Shown: piece after piece, positions 56,214-64,000 of the stretch
How the letters are laid out: the number at the start of each line of letters is the position of its first letter
Numbering within the stretch: the stretch's first letter is position 1
Source: Cryptosporangium minutisporangium
Lineage (GTDB): Bacteria; Actinomycetota; Actinomycetes; Mycobacteriales; Cryptosporangiaceae
Direction of reading: 5' to 3'
Length of the DNA: 64,000 nt
Assembly (NCBI RefSeq): GCF_039536245.1
Contig: NZ_BAAAYN010000047.1
Coordinates: forward strand, 140,105 to 204,104
Notes under the pieces: model-generated
What the model was told of the DNA's origin: nothing
The model's input: the letters and a program-made list of their open reading frames with translations, nothing else
Database searches by the model: none
Translations under genes and position numbers: made by a program

Positions 56214-59200
56214 GTGGGGATCGACCTGGCGCTGCTCTCCCGCGTCGCGTGGCGGGGCCGGGAGGTCACCGCGCCCCGGCTGCGGGCGCTGCTCGCCCTG
56301 CTCGCCGACGATCTCCGCACCGGGGCGAGTGTTCCCCGGTTGGTGGACGAACTGTGGCCGGGCGCGCAACCCGAGCACCCCACCAAGGCTCTCCAGGTCC
56401 TGGTCGCCCGCGCCCGGACGCTGCTCGGCCCGGACGTCGTGGTCAGCACCCCGAGCGGATACCGGCTGGCGCTCGCTCCGGAGCGCGTCGACGCGTCCGC
56501 CGTCGTTCTGCACGCGACCGCGGCCGACCGCCACGCGGACGCCGGGGACCACGCGGCGGCGCTCACCGCCGCCGAGGCGGGGCTGGCGCTCTGGGACGCG
56601 CGCCCGGACGATGCCGTGGCCGCGGACGATCCGCTGGCCGCGCTCCGGGCCGCCCGGGCGCCCACCTACCGGGTCCTCGCCCGGGCCCGCGCGCTGGCGC
56701 TGGCCCGCCTCGGCCGGACCGCCGAGGCGGCTCCCCTGCTGGCCGAGCTCTCCGCGGAACTACCCCGGGACGAGGGGTTACTGCTGGAGGCGCTGCGTAC
56801 CGAGTCCGTCCCGGCGGCGCTCGCCCGCTACGACGCGTACCGCCGGGCGATCCGGGACGAGCTGGGCACCGACCCCGGCCCGGAGCTGACCCGCTGGCAC
56901 CAGCAGACGCTGCGCGGCACCGTCCGGCAGGGCGTCCCGCTCGACCCGAATCCCCTCCTCGGACGCGACGCCGACCGCGCGGCCGTGCTGCGCCTGCTCC
57001 GCACGGCGCGGGTGACGTCGATCGTCGGGCCGGGCGGGCTGGGGAAGACCCGGCTGGCCCAGGCCGTCGCCCGCGACGCCGAGCAGCCGATCGTCCACCT
57101 GGTCGCGCTGGCCGGCGTGACCGACGACGCGGACGTGCTCCCCGAGGTCGCCACCGCGCTCGGGGCGAGCGACCGGGCCGGACGACCGGGCGGCTCCCCA
57201 GACCTGCTGAGCGGCGTCGTGGCGGCGCTCGCCCCGGGTCCGGCGCTGCTCGTGCTGGACAACTGCGAGCACGTCGTCGACGGCGTCGCCGCGCTGGTCG
57301 GTGCGCTGGTCTCCCGGGCCGCGGGTCTGTGCGTCCTGACCACGAGCCGGACGCCGCTCGGCCTCTCGTCCGAGTCGGTGTATCCGCTGCCCCAGCTCGA
57401 CCTGCCCACCACCATCGAGCTGTTCGCGCAGCGGGCCCGGGCTGCCCGGCCCGGCGTCGACCTCCCGCCCGACACCCTCGCGGCCCTCTGCCGCCGGCTG
57501 GACGGTCTGCCGCTCGCGGTCGAGCTGGCCGCGGCGCGGGTGCGGGCGCTCTCGGTGCCGGAGATCGCCCGCCGGCTCGACGACCGGTTCGCGCTGCTGC
57601 GCGGCGGCGCCCGGGACGCGCCGGCCCGGCACCGGACACTGCACGCGGTCGTCGACTGGAGCTGGAACCTGCTGGAGGAGCCCGGGCGGGACGCGCTGCG
57701 GGCGCTGTCCGTCTTCCCCGGTGGTTTCACCGCCGACGCCGCGGCGTACCTGATCGGCGCGGACGACGTGCTGCGCGTCCTGGAGAGCCTCGTCGACCAC
57801 TCGCTGCTCGGAGTCACCGAGGACCGATGGGGTGTCCGGTTCCGGATGCTGGAGACGGTCCGGGCGTACGGCGCCGAACAGCGGGAGGCCGCCGGTACGG
57901 AGAAGGCGGTCAGCGGGCTGCTGGAGTGGGCCCGGACGTTCGGTGCGGCGCAGGCCGGGACGCTCTTCGCCGACCAGCCGTTCGCCGCCGCCGACCGGGT
58001 TCTGGTCGAGCTGGACAACCTGACGCTCGCTCTCCGGCACGCGCTGGCGCGCGAGGACGGCGGCACGGTCGCCGCGCTGGCCGCGGTGCTCGGCGCGACC
58101 TGGACGGTTCAGTTCGAATACGCGCGCCTCTCCGCACTGGTCCGGAACACCGAGCCGCTGCTCTCGCACTACCGGCCGGAGCCCGCACTGGTCGAGTCGG
58201 TGCGCACCGCGGCGGCGCTGGGCGTCGTCCACTCGTACCTGGTCGGCGGGGTGCGTGCGACGCGGTCACTGACGACCCTGCGGCGGCTTCCGCCGGCGCC
58301 CCCGACGACGCTGCCCCGGGCGGTGGCGACGATCGTCGACGGACTGCGCACCGGCCCGGCCGGGCTGGACGCGCTGTGCGCGCGGGACGAGCCGCTGCTG
58401 GCCGGCGTCGCGAACGTCGTCGCCAGTTACCAGGCCGAGCGGGCGAACGATCCGGACGCCGCCCTGCGCGCGGCCGACCGCGCCCTAGCGGCCGCCGAAC
58501 GCAGCAGCGGCCCGCTCTGGCGGATCGGCGCACACTCCCGGATCAGCGAGCTCTGCCTCGAGCGTGGCGACGGTGCCCACGCGCGGCACCACCTGCTCGC
58601 CGCCCTCCGCCTGCTGGAATCCCTCGGTGGCTCGCCCGACTTCGCCCAGGTGCGGTGGGGAATGGTGCTCGCGAACCTGCAGCTCGGCGACGTCGAGCAG
58701 GCCGAGCGGTGGCTCGGACCGGCGCCAGCAGAGCCGACGACGAGCGACGCGTCGCCGCTCACGTTCCATCTCGCGGTGCGGGCGCAGATCCAGCTGGTCA
58801 GGGGCGAGGTCGACGCCGGACTCGCGACCTGGCGGACGGCAGTGGCCACGCGGGAGACGCCCGGGCCCGCGGAGGCGGCGATCCACCGTCCCGACCCGGA
58901 TCCGTGGGACCTGCAACTGCGCGCGGCGCTGGTGGTCGCGCACGCCGCCCACGGCCGGCTCGCGCTGGTCACCGACACCCTGGAGGGTCTGCCCGAGCGG
59001 CTGGCCGAGCTGATCCGGACGTCGTCGACGCCGTCCGTGGCCGCGCAGACCGTGGCCGCGGGGACCGTCGCGGCGCCGGCCGTCGGTGCGCTGCTGCTCG
59101 CGCTGGGCACCGCGCTGCTCGCCGACGACCCCCGCGGGGACGCGCCGGCGACGGCCGCCCGGCTGGTCGCGCTCGCCGAGCGGTTCCGCTACGCGCGGAG

Positions 59201-59384
59201 CCTCACCCCGACGATGCGGCCGGAGTGCGTCGCTCCGGTCCCCGCCCGCGTCGACCCGTCGGCGTACCGGGAGGCCGTCTCCGGCTACGCCGACCTGGAC
59301 GCCGCCGGGCTGCGCGAGGCCGCGCGGGTGGAGCTGGACGCCTATCGCACGGCGCGGGAGAAGAGCCACCGGGCGCCGACGTAA
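56214..59384 (+). CDS. AfsR/SARP-type regulator: winged helix / BTAD / NB-ARC / TPR
   Basis: 1056 residues. Residues 1-87 form an OmpR-like winged helix (GREVTAPRLRALLALLADD; STPSGYRLAL); about 92-235 is a bacterial transcriptional activation domain; an NB-ARC ATPase follows with Walker A VGPGGLGKTR (271-280), Walker B LLVLDNCEHVVDG, TTSRTPLG and GLPLAVELAAARVRAL; the C-terminal about 400 residues are TPR-like. It would activate transcription in an ATP-dependent, signal-gated way. Targets unknown; the divergent SDR gene or the exporter genes beyond are candidates. Its 3' end overlaps the permease gene by 43 bp. Confidence 0.9.
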   Translation: MGIDLALLSRVAWRGREVTAPRLRALLALLADDLRTGASVPRLVDELWPGAQPEHPTKALQVLVARARTLLGPDVVVSTPSGYRLALAPERVDASAVVLHATAADRHADAGDHAAALTAAEAGLALWDARPDDAVAADDPLAALRAARAPTYRVLARARALALARLGRTAEAAPLLAELSAELPRDEGLLLEALRTESVPAALARYDAYRRAIRDELGTDPGPELTRWHQQTLRGTVRQGVPLDPNPLLGRDADRAAVLRLLRTARVTSIVGPGGLGKTRLAQAVARDAEQPIVHLVALAGVTDDADVLPEVATALGASDRAGRPGGSPDLLSGVVAALAPGPALLVLDNCEHVVDGVAALVGALVSRAAGLCVLTTSRTPLGLSSESVYPLPQLDLPTTIELFAQRARAARPGVDLPPDTLAALCRRLDGLPLAVELAAARVRALSVPEIARRLDDRFALLRGGARDAPARHRTLHAVVDWSWNLLEEPGRDALRALSVFPGGFTADAAAYLIGADDVLRVLESLVDHSLLGVTEDRWGVRFRMLETVRAYGAEQREAAGTEKAVSGLLEWARTFGAAQAGTLFADQPFAAADRVLVELDNLTLALRHALAREDGGTVAALAAVLGATWTVQFEYARLSALVRNTEPLLSHYRPEPALVESVRTAAALGVVHSYLVGGVRATRSLTTLRRLPPAPPTTLPRAVATIVDGLRTGPAGLDALCARDEPLLAGVANVVASYQAERANDPDAALRAADRALAAAERSSGPLWRIGAHSRISELCLERGDGAHARHHLLAALRLLESLGGSPDFAQVRWGMVLANLQLGDVEQAERWLGPAPAEPTTSDASPLTFHLAVRAQIQLVRGEVDAGLATWRTAVATRETPGPAEAAIHRPDPDPWDLQLRAALVVAHAAHGRLALVTDTLEGLPERLAELIRTSSTPSVAAQTVAAGTVAAPAVGALLLALGTALLADDPRGDAPATAARLVALAERFRYARSLTPTMRPECVAPVPARVDPSAYREAVSGYADLDAAGLREAARVELDAYRTAREKSHRAPT

Positions 59385-60115
59385 CCGGCGAGCGCCAGCC
59401 CTCCGCACCAGCCCAACGCCCACCACGCCTGGGTTCCGATCGCATCGCCCATCAGCAGCCCGCGAAGGGTCTCGATGATCGGGGTGAACGGCTGGTGCGC
59501 CGCGAACCACCGCACTCCGCTCGACATCGAGTCGGTCGGGACGAACGTGCTGCCCAGGAACGGCAGGAACTGGATCAGCGTCGCCATCGAGCTCGAGCTC
59601 TCCGGCGTCGTGAACGCCAGCCCGATCCCGATCGCCAGCCAGCTGACCGCCGCCGACAGCAGCACGACCAGGCCGGCCACCGCGAGCCACTCCCCCGCGG
59701 TGGCGGTCGGACGGAACCCGATCAGGACACCGATCGCCAGGACCAGCGCCACCGAGAGCAACGTCCGGACGACGTTGGCGACCGCGTGGCCGGTCAGCAC
59801 CGACGTGCGGGCGATCGCCATCGTGCGGAACCGGTTGATGATGCCCTTCGCCCCGTCCGCCGTGACGCTCACCGCGGTCGCACCGGCGGTGGCGCCCACG
59901 GCGATGACGAGGATGCCGGGCATCACGTAGTCGGCGTAGGTCCCGCTTCCGCTCCCGGCGGCGATCGCGTTCCCGAAGAAGTAGCGGAACAGCAGCAGGA
60001 AGAGCGTGGGCGTGGCGATCGATGCGCCCAGCCAGATCGGATCGCGCAGCGTGTGGCGCAGCGCCCGCTGCGACATCGTTCGCGAGTCGGCGAGAGCGGA
60101 GGTCAGCGTGCTCAT
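59342..60115 (-). CDS. ABC-2-type exporter permease (DrrB-like)
   Basis: 257 residues with six helices. DPIWLGASIATPTLFLLLFRYFFG near the N-terminus and GAKGIINRFRTMAIARTSVLTGH are the DrrB/ABC-2 landmarks, as is the late FLPFLGSTFVPTDSM. It forms the membrane part of a two-gene exporter with the ATPase upstream (ATGA overlap). Typical substrates are hydrophobic antibiotics or lipids. The 3' end runs 43 bp into the convergent AfsR-like gene. Confidence 0.92.
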   Translation of the reverse strand: MSTLTSALADSRTMSQRALRHTLRDPIWLGASIATPTLFLLLFRYFFGNAIAAGSGSGTYADYVMPGILVIAVGATAGATAVSVTADGAKGIINRFRTMAIARTSVLTGHAVANVVRTLLSVALVLAIGVLIGFRPTATAGEWLAVAGLVVLLSAAVSWLAIGIGLAFTTPESSSSMATLIQFLPFLGSTFVPTDSMSSGVRWFAAHQPFTPIIETLRGLLMGDAIGTQAWWALGWCGGLALAGYVGARWLFSRAVR

Positions 60116-61041
60116 CGGGCGTCTCCGGTCAGCGCGAGGAAGACGTCGTCGAGGTCGGGCAGGTGGACGGAGAGCTCGGACACGTCGATCGCGTCCTCCT
60201 CCAGCCGGCCGAGCAGGCTCCGCAGCGAGGGGACCCCGCCGTCGCTGGATACCCGCAGCGTGAGCGCGTCGCTGTCCGGGGACGGACTGGATTCAGCCAG
60301 CAGCGCGGTGGCGCGCGCCAGCGTCTCCCCGTCGGCGAAGCGCAGCTGCACGTGTCCCCCGGAGACGCGCCGCTTGAGCTCGGTCGGTGTGCCCTCGGCG
60401 ACGACCACACCGCCGCTCAGCACCGCGATCCGGTCGGACAGGTCGTCGGCCTCCTCCAGGTACTGGGTGGTGAGGAAGACCGTGACGCCGTCGGCGACCA
60501 GCCCGCGGATGATCTGCCACATCGTGCGGCGGCTGCGGGGGTCGAGTCCGGTGGTCGGCTCGTCGAGGAAGAGCACCCGCGGCCGGCCGACCAGCCCCAT
60601 CGCCAGGTCGAGGCGGCGTCGCATGCCTCCGGAGTAGGTCGCGGGCCGCTTCCGCGCGGCGTCGACCAGGTCGAACTGCTCCAGCAGTTCGGCGGCGCGC
60701 CGCCTGCCCTCCCGCTTGCCCAGGTGGTGCAGGTCGGCCATGAGCAGCAGGTTCTCCTCGCCGGTGAGGACGTCGTCCACCGCGGCGAACTGCCCGGTGA
60801 CGCCGATCGAGGCGCGGACGCCGCCCGGGTCGGACGCGAGGTCGGAGCCGGCGATCCGCGCCGAGCCGCCGTCCGGCGCGAGCAGCGTCGAGAGGATGTG
60901 GACCGTGGTGGTCTTGCCGGCACCGTTCGGGCCGAGCAGCGAGAAGATCGTGCCCGCGGGAACGGTGAGGTCGACGCCGTCCAGCACGGGATGGTTGCCG
61001 AAGGATTTGCGGAGACCGGTCGCGGCGATCGCCGGTGTCAT
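60112..61041 (-). CDS. ABC exporter ATPase (DrrA-like)
   Basis: 309 residues. Walker A GPNGAGKTTT, Q loop GQFAAVDDVLTG, signature YSGGMRRRLDLA, Walker B VLFLDEPTTGLDP and the H-loop region LTTQYLEE. The C-terminal domain with FADGETLARA and VHLPDLDDVFLALTG is the DrrA type, which contributes to permease assembly. ATG 61041 has AGGAG upstream. Lies 88 bp downstream of the HxlR regulator on the same strand, with an inverted repeat in that gap. Confidence 0.94.
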   Translation of the reverse strand: MTPAIAATGLRKSFGNHPVLDGVDLTVPAGTIFSLLGPNGAGKTTTVHILSTLLAPDGGSARIAGSDLASDPGGVRASIGVTGQFAAVDDVLTGEENLLLMADLHHLGKREGRRRAAELLEQFDLVDAARKRPATYSGGMRRRLDLAMGLVGRPRVLFLDEPTTGLDPRSRRTMWQIIRGLVADGVTVFLTTQYLEEADDLSDRIAVLSGGVVVAEGTPTELKRRVSGGHVQLRFADGETLARATALLAESSPSPDSDALTLRVSSDGGVPSLRSLLGRLEEDAIDVSELSVHLPDLDDVFLALTGDAR

Positions 61042-61059
61042 CTACTCACTCCTGGTTCC

Positions 61060-61080
61060 GCGTGACCCCGGTGGTCACGC
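61060..61080. promoter_or_regulatory. Inverted repeat GCGTGACC-N5-GGTCACGC
   Basis: A perfect 8-bp inverted repeat 18 bp before the DrrA-like start. It could be an operator for the HxlR regulator just upstream, or a hairpin between the two genes. Confidence 0.45.
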
Positions 61081-61129
61081 CCAGGAGGAGAGTGCGGGTG
61101 TCCGGCTTCAGTCCGGTTCCAGCCCGCTT

Positions 61130-61627
61130 TCAGCGCCGTTGAACGGCCGCGCTCCGGCGGTTGACGCGGAGGCGGATGCCGTCGGCGTCGAGGTCGGCGC
61201 CGGACGCCGAGCGGGCGCGGACCTCGACCGGCTCGCCGGTGGAGTCCTCGACCACCGCGAGCGGCCCCTCGCCGTCGGTCTGCAGGTACCGGTCGCCCCA
61301 GCGCATCAACGCGAGCACCGCCGGCAGCAGGTCCTGCCCCATCGGCGTCAGGACGTACTCGTAGCGGGTGCGCTGCCCCGGCTCGCGGTACGGGCGCTTG
61401 GCGAAGATTCCGGCCGCGACCAGCTCCTTCAGCCGGGCGGACGCGATCGCGTCGGTGATGCCCACCCGCGCGGCGAAGTCGTCGAACCGGGTCGTGCCGT
61501 AGAACGCCTCCCGGATCAGCAGCATCGCCGACCGCGTCCCGACGACGTCCATCGCTTTACCGATCGAGCACGCGGACGCCTGCCACCGGGATCGGTCGGC
61601 GAGTGGTCCTTCGAGTCGCATCGGCAT
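61130..61627 (-). CDS. HxlR-family transcriptional regulator
   Basis: 165 residues. The HxlR winged helix is clear: CSIGKAMDVVGTRSAMLLIR, FYGTTRFDDFAARVGIT, SARLKELVAAGIFAKRPY and the wing RTRYEYVLTPMGQDL. ATG 61627 or 61621 are equally plausible starts. It is flanked by export genes on both sides: the DrrAB-like pair on the same strand and an MFS gene divergent 59 bp away, both candidate targets. Confidence 0.92.
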   Translation of the reverse strand: MPMRLEGPLADRSRWQASACSIGKAMDVVGTRSAMLLIREAFYGTTRFDDFAARVGITDAIASARLKELVAAGIFAKRPYREPGQRTRYEYVLTPMGQDLLPAVLALMRWGDRYLQTDGEGPLAVVEDSTGEPVEVRARSASGADLDADGIRLRVNRRSAAVQRR

Positions 61628-61686
61628 GTGGAACAGCTTACTCCTGGCTAGACACAACCGTAGTCAGACCTCTAGCGTGCCTGGCT

Positions 61687-63231
61687 ATGCAGAAGTCAAG
61701 CCAGAAGGTGCTCTTCCGATTTCAGGGTGGGCGGGTGGGGGGTGCGGGGCCGGATCTGGCAATCCTGTGCGGCGCCCCGTTCCTCGCCGGTCTTGACCTG
61801 TTCGTCGTCAACGTCGCCTTCTCCGAGATCGGCCGGAGCTTCCCCGACCACTCGCTCGGCGACCTCAGCTGGATTCTCAACGGCTACGCGATCGTCTACG
61901 CCGCGCTGCTCGTTCCGGTCGGGCGATGGGCCGACCGGGTCGGCAACAAGCCGGTGTTCGTCGCCGGGCTGGTGCTGTTCACCGCGGCGAGCGCAGCCGC
62001 CGCCGCGAGCCCGACGCTCGCCGCGCTGGTCGGCTTCCGGATCGTCCAGGCGGTCGGCGCCGCCGCACTGACGCCGACCAGCTTGGGCCTGCTGATCCAC
62101 GCGGCGCCGCCGGAGCGGCGGGCGGTCTCGGTGCGGATCTGGGCCGCGACGAGCGCACTGGCCGCCGCCGCCGGGCCGGTCGTCGGTGGGCTGCTGGTGG
62201 AGCTGTCCTGGCGGTGGATCTTCCTGATCAACGTGCCGCTCGGCGTCGTCCTCGTGATCGGGGCGCTCCGGCGGGTGCCCGACCACCGGGCCGCCGACCC
62301 CGACCGCAGCCTCGACCTGGTCGGCGCCGCGCTGCTGACGCTCGGCATCGGCGCGCTCGCGTTCGGGTTGGTCGAGGGCAACGACCGGGGCTGGACCAGC
62401 ACCGGCATCCTGGTCGCGTTCGGAGTGGCCGCGCTCGCGCTGGCGGGCTTCGGGCTCCGCAGCGCCCGGCACGCGTCGCCGTTGGTGGACCCCGCGCTCT
62501 TCGGAGTACGGACGTTCACCTGGGCCGCGATCGCCACCGCGGTCTTCAGCGCGGCGTTCGCCGCCGGTCTGCTCGCGGTGATCCTCTGGATGCAGGACGT
62601 CTGGGGCTACTCCGCGGTGCGGACGGGCCTCGCCATCGCGCCGGGGCCGTTGATGGTGCCGCTGTTCGCGCTCGGCGGCGCGGGCCTGCTGCGGCGGATC
62701 CCGGCCGGACGGCTGGCCGCCGTCGGCTGCGCCCTCTGGGCGGTGGGCAGCGTCCTGCTGCTGACGTCGGTCGACACGCAGCCCGCCTACCTGACCGCGG
62801 TGCTCCCCGGCTGGCTGGTCTGCGGAGTGGGGGTCGGGCTGGCGCTGCCGACGCTCCTGGCGTCCGCGACCGCGCAGCTGCCCCCGGCACGGTCGGCGAC
62901 CGGCAGCGCGGTCGTGAACATGGGGCGGCAAGTCGGCACCGTGCTCGGGGTGAGCGTGCTGGTCGCGGTGCTGGCGTCGCCGGCCGGGTCCGACGCCACC
63001 CTGGAGGCGTTCCAGCGAGCGTGGTGGGTGGTCGCCGCGGTCGCGGTCGTCGCGGCGGTGACCGCGCTCGGCCTCAGCTCCCGCCGCACCGGCCCGCCGA
63101 CGGTGCCGGCTGGGCCGCCCGTGGCCGTCTCGGCCGCCGCGGCCGACCGGGCCCCGAGCGCCGGTGAACGTGCCGACGACCACGACCACGACCACGAGCA
63201 CGGCGCGACGCGGCCGGAGGGTGCGCGATGA
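61687..63231 (+). CDS. MFS exporter (DHA2/EmrB-QacA type) with His-rich tail
   Basis: 514 residues, 14 predicted helices. Loop motif VGRWADRVGNKPVFV, motif C-like AGPVVGGLLVEL, and FLINVPLGVVLV are typical of DHA2 drug/proton antiporters. The C-terminal tail ends with a histidine/aspartate cluster (DDHDHDHEHG), a possible metal-binding stretch not general to the family. ATG 61687 has no clear ribosome-binding site. The stop overlaps the thioesterase gene's ATG by 4 bp. Likely controlled by the divergent HxlR regulator. Confidence 0.9.
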   Translation: MQKSSQKVLFRFQGGRVGGAGPDLAILCGAPFLAGLDLFVVNVAFSEIGRSFPDHSLGDLSWILNGYAIVYAALLVPVGRWADRVGNKPVFVAGLVLFTAASAAAAASPTLAALVGFRIVQAVGAAALTPTSLGLLIHAAPPERRAVSVRIWAATSALAAAAGPVVGGLLVELSWRWIFLINVPLGVVLVIGALRRVPDHRAADPDRSLDLVGAALLTLGIGALAFGLVEGNDRGWTSTGILVAFGVAALALAGFGLRSARHASPLVDPALFGVRTFTWAAIATAVFSAAFAAGLLAVILWMQDVWGYSAVRTGLAIAPGPLMVPLFALGGAGLLRRIPAGRLAAVGCALWAVGSVLLLTSVDTQPAYLTAVLPGWLVCGVGVGLALPTLLASATAQLPPARSATGSAVVNMGRQVGTVLGVSVLVAVLASPAGSDATLEAFQRAWWVVAAVAVVAAVTALGLSSRRTGPPTVPAGPPVAVSAAAADRAPSAGERADDHDHDHEHGATRPEGAR

Positions 63232-64000
63232 CCACGACCACGGCGGAGACAACGCTGGTCTACCCGGCGGACGAGACGTGGCAGGGCTTCACCGGAGTGC
63301 ACGGCGGCGTGGTGGTCGCCGCGCTGCTGGCCGCCGCCGACGCGCTGGTGCCCGGCACTCCGGCGACGATCACCACCCATTTCCTGGCGCCGGTCCCGCC
63401 CGGCGACCTCCTGGTCGACGCCGCGCTCGTCCACCCGGGCCGGACCGCTGCGGTGACCGCGCGGATCGGCACGGCGGTGACCGGCCTGGTCCGAGTGGTC
63501 CGCCCGGCGAGTGCCCGGCCCTCCGCCGCCCCCGGGACGCCTCCCGGCCGCGCGGACGCCGGGACGGCAGGCACCGGGGACACCGGCACCGGGGCGGCTG
63601 GCGGGGTTGCGCCGGCGTGGCCGCTACCGGACGCGGCACCCGAGCCGGAAGCCTGCCCCCGGCTCGACCTGCCGGTGCAGCTGGTGCCGGTCGGCCAGCA
63701 CTTCGAGATCCGGCCGGTCAGCGCGTCGCGTCCGCTCGCGGGCGGGGACGAGCCCGCGTTCGACGTCTGGATCCGCCTTCGCCCTGCGGTGTTCACTCAG
63801 CGGGCGTTCGCCGCCCCGGAAGCCGCCGCGATCCTGCTCGACGCGCTGCCGCCCGGGCTCTTCGCGACGCTGCGCCGCCCGGTGCCGATCCCGACCGCGG
63901 AGCTCACCGCGCACTTCACTCCGGTCGGCTACCGGCCCGACGGCTGGTTCCGCCTCCGCCAGCGCACGGCCTGGGCGACGGCCGACCTCTGCGTCGACGA
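63228..64000 (+). CDS. Acyl-CoA thioesterase-like (double-hotdog) protein, 3' partial
   Basis: Starts at ATG 63228 (ATGA overlap with the MFS gene) and stays open to the window end (257 residues visible). ETWQGFTGVHGGVVVAAL and ATITTHFLAPVPPGDLLV are the first hotdog of TesB-like thioesterases; the second includes PAFDVWIRLRP and LTAHFTPVGYRPDGWFRLRQ. Between the two lies an Ala/Gly/Thr-rich linker (about 105-125). It probably hydrolyses an acyl-CoA related to the MFS cargo, but this is inference from coupling. Confidence 0.75.
   Translation, partial: MTTTTAETTLVYPADETWQGFTGVHGGVVVAALLAAADALVPGTPATITTHFLAPVPPGDLLVDAALVHPGRTAAVTARIGTAVTGLVRVVRPASARPSAAPGTPPGRADAGTAGTGDTGTGAAGGVAPAWPLPDAAPEPEACPRLDLPVQLVPVGQHFEIRPVSASRPLAGGDEPAFDVWIRLRPAVFTQRAFAAPEAAAILLDALPPGLFATLRRPVPIPTAELTAHFTPVGYRPDGWFRLRQRTAWATADLCVD

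Noticed and set aside
56126-60637. 1503-codon frame overlapping the AfsR-like gene and exporter genes
   Set aside because: It spans three recognisable genes in other frames, has an Arg/Gly/Pro/Ala composition and shows no domains.

Overview
The window is very GC-rich, with a strong G/C third-position bias, frequent GTG starts, ATGA/GTGA/TGATG gene overlaps, and several genes that look leaderless. Gene content (DinB/mycothiol-type enzymes, DUF3349 beside a PiT transporter, AfsR-type regulators, KstR-like palindromes, many acyl-CoA enzymes) points to a free-living filamentous or coryneform actinobacterium. It looks like chromosome: I see no rRNA, tRNA, IS element, CRISPR array, replication origin or phage module.

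Layout. 1-5.5 kb: end of a beta-propeller gene, then a leftward acyl-CoA operon (thiolase, SDR dehydrogenase, nitronate monooxygenase-like, enoyl-CoA hydratase) preceded by a TetR gene. 5.5-13.9 kb: htpG, small conserved proteins, a short UvrA-like ABC protein and an orphan fused permease-like protein. 13.9-17.8 kb: two-component genes in which the response regulator is frameshifted, a remnant of a hydroxypyruvate-isomerase-like gene, and a KaiC-like ATPase with a CheY-like partner. 18.2-22.5 kb: an Hsp70-like/cyclophilin fusion, a membrane protein and a deoxyribosyltransferase-like protein. 22.5-25.2 kb: a compact, unusual leftward operon of a HIT-like protein, a SAM methyltransferase and a membrane-anchored terpene-cyclase-like toroid. 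25.4-32 kb: sulfate activation (cysD, cysNC) divergent from a SnoaL/DUF1214/SDR/sulfotransferase run, with two KstR-like palindromes. 32-37 kb: an MFS exporter, the PiT phosphate transporter block, and a second, tail-anchored Hsp70-like protein. 37-41 kb: a hydrolase whose expected nucleophile serine is a cysteine, then fatty-acid/sterol side-chain genes (TesB, crotonase, AMACR). 41-46 kb: arylamine N-acetyltransferase coupled to a CitA/CitB-type two-component system facing dctA. 46-52.4 kb: CoA-transferase, amidohydrolase, two juxtaposed gene remnants, DUF4253, a MarR/quinone-reductase pair and a crotonase. 52.4-55.2 kb: a large DUF4062-STAND-TPR protein. 55.3-64 kb: SDR, AfsR-like regulator, DrrAB-type exporter, HxlR regulator, MFS exporter and a partial thioesterase.

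The common thread is breakdown and modification of lipids or sterols (at least four acyl-CoA clusters, plus PAPS-dependent sulfation), interleaved with signalling and stress modules. The most novel-looking pieces are the HIT/methyltransferase/toroid operon, the Hsp70-like/TM/cyclophilin fusion, and the link between a KstR-like box and sulfate activation. All assignments come from reading the sequence and recalled family knowledge; no database search was run.
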